Shown here one piece after another: positions 7,056-12,754 of a stretch of 16,261 nucleotides of DNA (the first letter of the stretch is position 1; each line of letters opens with the position of its first letter). A program made the position numbers and the translations under genes. Below the pieces are notes generated by a model that did not search any database, was not told the origin of the DNA, and worked only from the letters and a program-made list of their open reading frames with translations. Source of the stretch: Gammaproteobacteria bacterium (lineage in GTDB: Bacteria; Pseudomonadota; Gammaproteobacteria; GCF-002020875); contig JABHIC010000190.1 of the NCBI GenBank assembly GCA_018671205.1, positions 1 through 16,261 of the forward strand. The letters are read 5' to 3'.

Positions 7056-7458
7056 TTCACTTACTCCTAAAAGTTATTTAACCCAGCCCCCCGTTGAATC
7101 ACGAAAGTCCACGCAACCTCTTACGCCTCTTTCTCGCGCTCAACTGAGGATCCTAAGTCTAAATCATCACTACAAATAAACCCTATTATGCGCAAGCTAA
7201 ATTAAACCACCTCCGATACCTCCATGCAATCTTTATCTTGGGGAAAAACCCTCTAAAAATATGCGAACCACCACCTCCACGCCTCTTTTCATACAAAAAC
7301 TTTCACCGCAACACTTACCGTTCGAGTACTACTATGATAAAGTAAATAAATCATGTTTTTTGAGGGGAATGACACGATCATGAATCACAGAGCAGCTACG
7401 GCTTATCGACTCAAATCTATCCCCGCAATCGGTTAACGCAAGTCAACGAGGATAATCT
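7056..7458. other. Divergent control region between mamC and the mms6-like gene
   Basis: About 400 bases, AT-richer than its surroundings, with no convincing gene. It holds a candidate mamC promoter (7201-7229). On the plus strand TATGATAAAGT at 7333-7343 is a possible extended -10 for the mms6-like gene, but no good -35 is seen. A GAGGATA ribosome site lies just before ATG 7459. Confidence 0.55.
7201..7229 (-). promoter_or_regulatory. Candidate mamC operon promoter
   Basis: On the minus strand TTGCAT (7229-7224) and TTTAAT (7206-7201) are separated by exactly 17 bases. The -10 matches the sigma-70 consensus at five of six positions; the -35 keeps only TTG. This would give an mRNA leader of about 140 bases before mamC. 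Confidence 0.4.
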
Positions 7459-7938
7459 ATGTCACTGTCATCATCGGGAGCTCAGGCTGGAGCTGCAAAA
7501 ATCGGGGCCACCGTAGGCACTCAGGTTGATCTTGCAAAGTCGGCCATCGTTGGCAAAAATGTGGTCATCGGTAATGGCGCCGAGATTATGGCCAAGAGCA
7601 AGATCGGTAGTGGTGCCGTTATCGGTGCAGACACGACGATTCAAAATGGTGCGGTTATCGGCAAGGGGGCTGTGATCGGCAAGGATGCCACCATCACCAA
7701 AGGGGCCGTTGTCAAGAGTGGTACCACGATCAAAAGCGGCGCACTGGTTAAGAGTGCCCCAGCCGCAAAGACGGCGGGCGGCGCCACAAAAGTGGGCTTC
7801 ATGGCAAAAGCAGGCACCATTAAATCAGCGCCTACTGGCGCAGCGGCTGCAGCCAGCACGGGCGGGAAAGCTGCCACTGCCACGATCTGGAACGCAAAGG
7901 GGTTAAGTCTCGGCCTGGGACTCGGACTTGGAGTATAG
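7459..7938 (+). CDS. mms6: Mms6-like protein, N-terminal part with beta-helix array, ending at an amber codon
   Basis: Product of 159 residues ending in TAG at 7936-7938. Residues ~25-99 form thirteen consecutive hexapeptides with a hydrophobic residue every sixth position (L25, V31, I37, I43, I49, I55, I61, I67, I73, I79, V85, I91, V97), often followed by Gly, the signature of a left-handed parallel beta-helix. Residues ~140-159 (TATIWNAKGLSLGLGLGLGV) match the Mms6 signature: a Trp-containing lead, then the Leu-Gly run. Known Mms6 continues after the run as AWGP plus a membrane helix; here the codon at the Trp is TAG and the frame continues with GPVAVGLLGAYGYYRFRK. As written, the product lacks its membrane anchor and C-terminal region. 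Mms6 binds iron and shapes magnetite crystals in Magnetospirillum. The Mms6 family call is strong; whether the gene is functional is open. Confidence 0.85.
   Translation: MSLSSSGAQAGAAKIGATVGTQVDLAKSAIVGKNVVIGNGAEIMAKSKIGSGAVIGADTTIQNGAVIGKGAVIGKDATITKGAVVKSGTTIKSGALVKSAPAAKTAGGATKVGFMAKAGTIKSAPTGAAAAASTGGKAATATIWNAKGLSLGLGLGLGV
7531..7755 (+). repeat. Thirteen-hexad left-handed beta-helix-type array
   Basis: The 18-base/6-residue period is unbroken from L25 to V97. In left-handed beta-helix proteins three hexads make one turn, so this would be about four turns with flat faces carrying Lys, Thr and Ser. The call rests on periodicity and the IG/VIG motif; no structure was computed. Confidence 0.75.
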
Positions 7939-8322
7939 GGACCGGTTGCAGTTGGACTGCTGGGTGCCTATGGTTACTACCGCTTCCGCAAGAGTAACCT
8001 GGCTGAGGATAATATCAGTGATGAGGCAATTGTGGTTGAGGAGGAGGCAGTAGATACCGGGAAGGTGGTTACTGAGAATACGGTTGCTAAGGAGGTGGTT
8101 GCTGAAAAGGTGGTTACTGAGGAGATGGTAGCTAAAAAAGCAGCTCCTAAGAAAAAGGCGGTAACTAAAAAGGCAGTCGTTAAAAAGGCGGCGTCTGAAA
8201 AGAGAGCCACTGAAAAGGTAGCGGCTAAAAAAGCAGTGACAAAGAGGGCGGTGGCTAAAAAGGCTGTTGATGCTATGGAGAGTGCCGCAGAGACAGCCCA
8301 TAAGGAAGAAGAAGAGAAATAG
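7939..8322 (+). CDS. In-frame C-terminal part of the Mms6-like gene beyond the amber codon
   Basis: The frame of the 7459 gene stays open for another 127 codons after the TAG. It begins GPVAVGLLGAYGYYRFRKSN, the expected Mms6 membrane helix and basic stop-transfer, then an acidic segment (about twelve Asp/Glu around VVEEEAVD). A Lys/Ala/Val-rich region follows with many AKKAV/TKKAV-type pentamers (~8120-8270), then an acidic end (KEEEEK). Ordinary Mms6 has only a short acidic C-terminus, so the Lys-rich tail is unusual and recalls histone-H1-like bacterial tails. It could be made by amber readthrough, by reinitiation at GTG 8032 with a weak TGAGG ribosome site (which would omit the helix), or not at all. 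Confidence 0.65.
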   Translation, partial: GPVAVGLLGAYGYYRFRKSNLAEDNISDEAIVVEEEAVDTGKVVTENTVAKEVVAEKVVTEEMVAKKAAPKKKAVTKKAVVKKAASEKRATEKVAAKKAVTKRAVAKKAVDAMESAAETAHKEEEEK

Positions 8323-8325
8323 CTC

Positions 8326-8342
8326 CCATCAAACCATGATGG
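8326..8342. other. Small inverted repeat between convergent mms6-like gene and mamT
   Basis: CCATCA (8326-8331) and TGATGG (8337-8342) are exact reverse complements around a 5-base loop, just after the stop at 8322. There is no adjacent T-run on either strand, so terminator function is uncertain. Confidence 0.3.
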
Positions 8343-8416
8343 CCAGAGGAGGTCTCTAGAAAACACTTTTTTAGTGATTACTGTATCGGACCCTCATCTG
8401 CTCTTATATAACTATC

Positions 8417-8938
8417 TTACTGCCAACGGAAAAAACCTTTCTCCACCGGCTGCATAATCATCAGATCGTGGCATTTAATGCAGCGCCCCGCAGCGGGATG
8501 GGGACGCTTGGAGGTTGCCCTGATCGGCGGCCCCAGCTTGACGACATTTTCACTGATCGCCTCATATAACGCCCCCACCGGGGTCTTATCCTGGCTGCCC
8601 GCCTTGGCTCCCCCCACAATCAAATGACAGTTGATACAGATTCCCACATAGGGGTGAGGCATGGTTGCCCCCTGCTGAATACGGGGAATATGGGTAATCC
8701 GCATAGGACGGAAATCCGTTTGTGGTGAGACAACATCCAGCAGGGGATCAATAAGGGAGGGTTCTGTAGGTTTTGGCAGTCGCCCCATCAAGCCATTCGT
8801 TGCCACCCGTGTAGAGGGATCCTTCGCCATCTCTGCCCAGAAAAAGCCTGTGCCAGATAGGACAACGACCATCAACAGCCAGAGAGAGGGTCTCTCCATC
8901 GAGCGGATACCGGAGAGCAGACGCTCGATCTTTTTCAT
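8417..8938 (-). CDS. mamT: MamT, two-haem magnetochrome protein
   Basis: Product of 173 residues with one N-terminal membrane anchor (~17-34) and a lumenal part with two c-type haem sites, CINCH (101-105) and CIKCH (153-157). Each is preceded by Pro-His-Pro and a Gly (PHPYVGICINCH, PHPAAGRCIKCH), the magnetochrome signature found so far only in magnetosome proteins MamE, MamP, MamT and MamX. MamT is thought to take part in iron redox balance in the magnetosome lumen and needs cytochrome c maturation. It is the last gene of the mamL-T operon and starts 27 bases after the mamS stop, with a weak ribosome site, so translational coupling is possible. Confidence 0.95.
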   Translation of the reverse strand: MKKIERLLSGIRSMERPSLWLLMVVVLSGTGFFWAEMAKDPSTRVATNGLMGRLPKPTEPSLIDPLLDVVSPQTDFRPMRITHIPRIQQGATMPHPYVGICINCHLIVGGAKAGSQDKTPVGALYEAISENVVKLGPPIRATSKRPHPAAGRCIKCHDLMIMQPVEKGFFRWQ

Positions 8939-8965
8939 TCAATAATCTTGCGGGATCAACGGAGG

Positions 8966-9568
8966 CTAACGGAGCTGGTCACTCCAGAGCGCCATCCCAT
9001 CAATGGAGCGAAGACGACAACGCACCCCATCAACCGTGACATGACGGGCATAGAGCGGAGCACCTGGCCTGATTTTGTCAAATCGAAAACCTTCGCCATC
9101 CACACGCTGCCCCTGGGTTATTTTGCATCCCTGAAAAGTGAGATACCACTCTGGAGCCAGGGAGACATCCTGCTGCACTGTGCCGCTCTGCAGCAGGATA
9201 TGGATCTGCCCCCAGCCACCCGGATCACGATTGGTCACCTGAGCCACACGCCCCCGGAAGGGTTCTGTTGTGACGATGTTGAATGGCTGCATCTGCCTGA
9301 CTGGCTGCATCTGGGCAGGTTGCCTCCACTGCACGGCAACAGCATCCGGGGCATTGACCGGAGCCTTCCCCTTCATTTTTTGTGCGGCTCCTGTGGGTAT
9401 CTGACGGTGCAGATGGGCATTCCCCTGCGCGGGTCCACTACGTGCCGTGGCCACATCCTGCTGGAAATCACCCGGCATCATAGCGACAATGATAATGGCC
9501 AATAACCCCCCCCCCCCAGCAACCATCACCCAGGTCTCAGCTCTCAATTTAGAAAATAGATTCCTCAT
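8966..9568 (-). CDS. mamS: MamS, magnetosome crystal-maturation protein
   Basis: Product of 200 residues: an N-terminal membrane segment (~13-31), a Gln/Pro-rich linker (~35-95), then a conserved domain (~98-200). That domain contains GGWGQIHILLQSG, LAPEWYLTFQGC and the C-terminal SIDGMALWSDQLR, which match the MamS signatures as I recall them from Magnetospirillum (GGGWGQIH, LAPNWFLEFQGC, ALWSNQLR). MamS is required for normal crystal size; its biochemical role is unknown. A ribosome site TGGAG precedes ATG 9568, 19 bases after the mamB stop. Four consecutive GGG codons (residues 18-21) create a run of 12 G in the membrane segment. Confidence 0.9.
   Translation of the reverse strand: MRNLFSKLRAETWVMVAGGGGLLAIIIVAMMPGDFQQDVATARSGPAQGNAHLHRQIPTGAAQKMKGKAPVNAPDAVAVQWRQPAQMQPVRQMQPFNIVTTEPFRGRVAQVTNRDPGGWGQIHILLQSGTVQQDVSLAPEWYLTFQGCKITQGQRVDGEGFRFDKIRPGAPLYARHVTVDGVRCRLRSIDGMALWSDQLR
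9506..9517 (-). repeat. Homopolymeric G12 tract within mamS
   Basis: Twelve consecutive C on the plus strand (G on the coding strand) encode Gly18-Gly21 of MamS. Tracts of this length are prone to slipped-strand length change, which would shift the mamS frame at residue ~21. It is also a typical place for a sequencing-length error. Confidence 0.85.
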
Positions 9569-9587
9569 TAGTCTGACTCCAGCCCTC

Positions 9588-10532
9588 TTAATTGACCGTT
9601 ACGAAGGGCGCATTACCACTCGCATCCATATAGCTCTTGCCACCCTGCTGTGCTTTCACCACCTGAGCCGGCGTCAGGGAGACCCGGATATCATGAATGT
9701 GCTCCATCTTGTAACGGATCCTCTCCTGAATCCAGCGTACAATCTGGTCCCCCTCTTTCACGGTCAACCCCTTATCAACATAGACATTAAGGTCAACATG
9801 CATCTCCTCCCCTACATGGCGTCCTCTGAGGTAAGAGACTCCGATCACCCCTTCTACTTCCTCCGCCAAGTCATAGATCTCTTTCAGGTCATCAATATCA
9901 AGTGATGAGTCCATCAACCCTGAAATCGCCTCCTGGTTGAGCTCAATCCCGATATGGATCACCATAAAGCCCACCACTACCGCCGCAATATTATCGGCAA
10001 TCGGGAAACCCATCACCGCAATCCCAATCCCCACCAATACCCCGATAGAGGAGAGCGCATCGGAACGGTTATCCCAGGCATTCGCCATGATCGCGGGGCT
10101 CTTGTTCTCTGTACCGACACAGCTCTGATAGCGATACATAATCTCATTGGTCAGCGCTGAGATCAGTGCCCCTAACAGAGCCATCGGATTAGGCTCGGAG
10201 ATATCCCCCGCCATAATGGCTGAGACCGACCCGTAGATCAGATAGATCGCACCAAAAATCAGGATCAACCCTACAATGGAGGAGGAGATAAACTGAATGT
10301 TGCCATAGCCGTAGGGGTGTTTCTCATCAGCGGGACGGCTGGATAATTTCAGGCTGGCCATAGTGACACCACTGGCAACCACATCGGCTCCGGAGTGCAT
10401 TGCATCCGCAACCAGCGCCGCACTACCGGTCATCATCCCCAGCAGCCCCTTGTAGACCATCTGCGCAATGTTGACCAAAAAGGCCCACCAAACCACCTCG
10501 TTGCGACAATCTCTACAGTATTCAAATTTCAT
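9588..10532 (-). CDS. mamB: MamB, magnetosome cation-diffusion facilitator
   Basis: Product of 314 residues when started at ATG 10532, giving the MamB N-terminus MKFEYCRDCRNEVVWWAF. A TTG 12 codons upstream keeps the frame but is not supported by family comparison. Six membrane helices are expected between ~12 and ~205. The metal-site residues of the family are visible: His46 and Asp50 in ALVADAMHSGAD, and Asp154/Asp158 in NAWDNRSDA. The cytoplasmic C-terminal domain (~210-295) includes LRGRHVGEEMHVDLNV. In Magnetospirillum MamB is essential for magnetosome vesicle formation, is thought to carry ferrous iron into the vesicle, and is stabilised by MamM. An 86-base gap separates it from mamR. 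Confidence 0.97.
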   Translation of the reverse strand: MKFEYCRDCRNEVVWWAFLVNIAQMVYKGLLGMMTGSAALVADAMHSGADVVASGVTMASLKLSSRPADEKHPYGYGNIQFISSSIVGLILIFGAIYLIYGSVSAIMAGDISEPNPMALLGALISALTNEIMYRYQSCVGTENKSPAIMANAWDNRSDALSSIGVLVGIGIAVMGFPIADNIAAVVVGFMVIHIGIELNQEAISGLMDSSLDIDDLKEIYDLAEEVEGVIGVSYLRGRHVGEEMHVDLNVYVDKGLTVKEGDQIVRWIQERIRYKMEHIHDIRVSLTPAQVVKAQQGGKSYMDASGNAPFVTVN

Positions 10533-10618
10533 AGTTGTTACAAAACCTTTCTCTATATTATCCGGCAACTTATTCAGCTTACCCCGGAGGCGTTACTTTA
10601 TCGGCTCAATTGACCTTT

Positions 10619-10897
10619 TCAGGCCACCTCATCATGCTTCAGATAACTCAACAAACTGGAACCTGGAATACGATAATTCCCATTCACCATACGCCCCATG
10701 ATCTTTTTCTGGGTCACTAGATTAACCAGCTCTGCACGCTCAACACCTAGCAGAATAGATGCCTCATGCGAGCTATAGATCCGGTGTGGCCTAATCTCAT
10801 TACGCTCTCTAAGCTGCCCCTCCCGAAAACTCTTCAGCCGAAGCGTAACCCCCAGCAACACTCCAAAGCGGGTCACGGCCATCCATAAAGGGTTCAT
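10619..10897 (-). CDS. mamR: MamR, small helix-turn-helix-like magnetosome protein
   Basis: Product of 92 residues. The C-terminal half (~40-88, from IYSSHEASILLGVERAEL to NGNYRIPGSSLLSYLK) has the look of the excisionase/MerR-type winged helix fold. This fits MamR, which in Magnetospirillum affects crystal number and size by an unknown mechanism. The start ATG overlaps the mamQ stop by four bases (ATGA), so it is translationally coupled to mamQ. Confidence 0.88.
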   Translation of the reverse strand: MNPLWMAVTRFGVLLGVTLRLKSFREGQLRERNEIRPHRIYSSHEASILLGVERAELVNLVTQKKIMGRMVNGNYRIPGSSLLSYLKHDEVA

Positions 10898-11739
10898 CGT
10901 ACCACCTCTTCAGTCGCCTTATTGTGTACAGGTGATGGCTGATTCGCCCCCTCCTCACCAAACGGGAATAACTGCTCAAAGAGGTTCTTATGAATTTCTG
11001 GTCGTCGATGGGCTCTCTCTTCGGCAACAAAATAGTCGAAACGGTGGAATCGGGTCACCTCTGCCAGCATATACCAGGGGAAGTTCGAAATCTCCGTATT
11101 GAATACTCGAACCTTCTCCTGATAGGTCATACGGCGCTCTGAAATTCTGTCCTCAATCTGAACCAGAGAGAGCATCATCTCTTTATAGGTTTCGGAGGAT
11201 TTAATATCCGGGTACTGCTCTGCAAGCCCCAACAGGCGCCCCAGTGATGCCTCCATGCCACTTTGATTCATGTCTCGCAATACCTTGCTGAAATCATCAA
11301 AATCGGGATTATCCTGGTTGGTCAGGCTACGGCTGATCGATGCCTCCACCTCGGGGGGAAGCTTGATCTTTTTGATAATATCTTTACGCGCATCGGCCAC
11401 ATGGGAGAATACCGCATGTTCCAGTGAGGCATGGTTGAGGGTCAGTTTGAGTAGGTTTTCAAACAGGTTAACCCGGCGCTGAAATGCCCCCTCCAGATGG
11501 CCCCGTTTAGCCAGTACCTCCTCCTGCATCATAATAAAGGCGTTGAATTTATAGAGTACGGTTGCAGAGAAGATGGTCAACACAATCAGTGAGACCACCA
11601 AAATCACCTTGGCTCCCGGAATGTGTGGAATATGGAAACGGGGATTAATCTCGTCATGATAGAGTTCACGCAGACGATCTTTCGATGCGTTTACCCGCTC
11701 ACGTTTCCCGCCCGACAGGTCATCGTACCCCAGTGGCAT
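10894..11739 (-). CDS. mamQ: MamQ, LemA-family magnetosome membrane protein
   Basis: Product of 281 residues: a cytoplasmic N-terminus of ~42, one membrane helix (~43-63, KVILVVSLIVLTIFSATVLY), then a long helical LemA-like domain with the motif FQRRVNLFENLLKLT (~86-100) and downstream YPDIKSSETYKEMM and FNTEISNFPWYMLAEVTRF segments typical of LemA proteins. MamQ is essential for magnetosome membrane formation in Magnetospirillum. Its ATG overlaps the mamA TGA by one base (TGATG), implying coupled translation. Confidence 0.95.
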   Translation of the reverse strand: MPLGYDDLSGGKRERVNASKDRLRELYHDEINPRFHIPHIPGAKVILVVSLIVLTIFSATVLYKFNAFIMMQEEVLAKRGHLEGAFQRRVNLFENLLKLTLNHASLEHAVFSHVADARKDIIKKIKLPPEVEASISRSLTNQDNPDFDDFSKVLRDMNQSGMEASLGRLLGLAEQYPDIKSSETYKEMMLSLVQIEDRISERRMTYQEKVRVFNTEISNFPWYMLAEVTRFHRFDYFVAEERAHRRPEIHKNLFEQLFPFGEEGANQPSPVHNKATEEVVR

Positions 11740-12707
11740 CAGGCTGCCTGCTCCTTCTCTGCTGCATGACTCTCCTCTGCAGCAGCGGCTTGACCCATCT
11801 TCTCTTTGGTTGTCTGCTCCTGGGCTGTCTGGCTAACCACACGATTGGCCACAGCCTCGGCCACCACACTATCCAGAGTCTCTGCCGGATCACCCGCTGC
11901 CTCTGCTTTTATCTCGGAGGGCTGCTCCTCTTCAACTAACGGCTCCTCTTTTTCAGCTAATGGCGTCTCTTCTTCAACTAATGGCTTCTCTTTTCCAGCT
12001 AATGCCTTTTCTTGGGCTGACCGCTCCTCTACAATGGTAACGGTCTCAGGAACAGCCGCCTCCGTAGCATGGCCCTCCAGCTCAATCACACGTTTATGGT
12101 GGATGGTTGCCTTCTCACTCTGCTCCAGCGTCTCATAGAGTACCGCGATCAGGCGATGCGCTTTCAGGCTCTCTGGGTCGATCGTCAGTGCCCTGTTCAG
12201 CACAGCAATGGCCTCCTCCACCTCACCGGCTCGATCCAGTGCAATAGCAAGCTGAAGGTTGCTATCAAAACTATCGGGGTTCATCTCACAGCTCTCACGC
12301 AACAGAATTAATAACTTCTGCTGATCTCCTAGCTCGCTATAGGTCTTGGCTAATACGGTACGAAGGCGTCGATTATTGGGACTCTCTTGCAGTGCCTTTT
12401 CCAGCAGAGGAAGTGCCAGCTCATGCTTTCCCATCTTGAACCAGCAGATGCCCAGATAGAGCGCCACCTCCTCATCATTTGGAAATTCATCATGCAGCTC
12501 TGCCAGCAGCTTCTGCGCCTGTAGATAGCGGTGTCGGCGGGCGAGGGAGATCCCTTTATCACGAAAATAGTCGTGACGCAGATCCTCATCAATGGTAAAA
12601 ACCTGATGAAATGTATTGATAAAGCGGTCACTGACACGCCCTAAAATACGTACTCCTGCTTTTGCATAGAGTCCCACCAGATCACTTAGTTGTACCTCAA
12701 TCGCCAT
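11739..12707 (-). CDS. mamA: MamA, TPR scaffold with a long acidic C-terminal extension
   Basis: Product of 322 residues. Residues ~45-212 are a chain of about five tetratricopeptide repeats (for example VALYLGICWFKMGKHELALP, LQLAIALDRAGEVEEAIAVL), as in MamA, which self-assembles on the cytoplasmic face of the magnetosome as a protein coat. Known MamA is about 217 residues. Here residues ~213-322 are an added Glu/Ala/Lys-rich tail with internal repetition (EKEEPLVEEE and related units), probably disordered. No signal peptide or membrane helix is present, consistent with cytoplasmic placement. Confidence 0.9.
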   Translation of the reverse strand: MAIEVQLSDLVGLYAKAGVRILGRVSDRFINTFHQVFTIDEDLRHDYFRDKGISLARRHRYLQAQKLLAELHDEFPNDEEVALYLGICWFKMGKHELALPLLEKALQESPNNRRLRTVLAKTYSELGDQQKLLILLRESCEMNPDSFDSNLQLAIALDRAGEVEEAIAVLNRALTIDPESLKAHRLIAVLYETLEQSEKATIHHKRVIELEGHATEAAVPETVTIVEERSAQEKALAGKEKPLVEEETPLAEKEEPLVEEEQPSEIKAEAAGDPAETLDSVVAEAVANRVVSQTAQEQTTKEKMGQAAAAEESHAAEKEQAA

Positions 12708-12754
12708 TCTCTTCTGTCCCTAGTTGTTCGCTTACCACTACACACCGCTTGCCA

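Noticed and set aside
7936..7938. Genome-wide reassignment of TAG to an amino acid
   Set aside because: TAG is the natural stop of several genes here with normal-length products (the first GGDEF gene, mamF, mamM, mamS, the CheY-like gene), so a global code change does not fit.
7903..8366. Open frames on the minus strand opposite the Lys-rich Mms6 tail
   Set aside because: They mirror the AKKAV-type repeats; no ribosome site or family match.
10533..10568. TTG start 12 codons upstream of mamB
   Set aside because: MamB proteins begin MKFE-x-CRDCR; the TTG has no better ribosome site.
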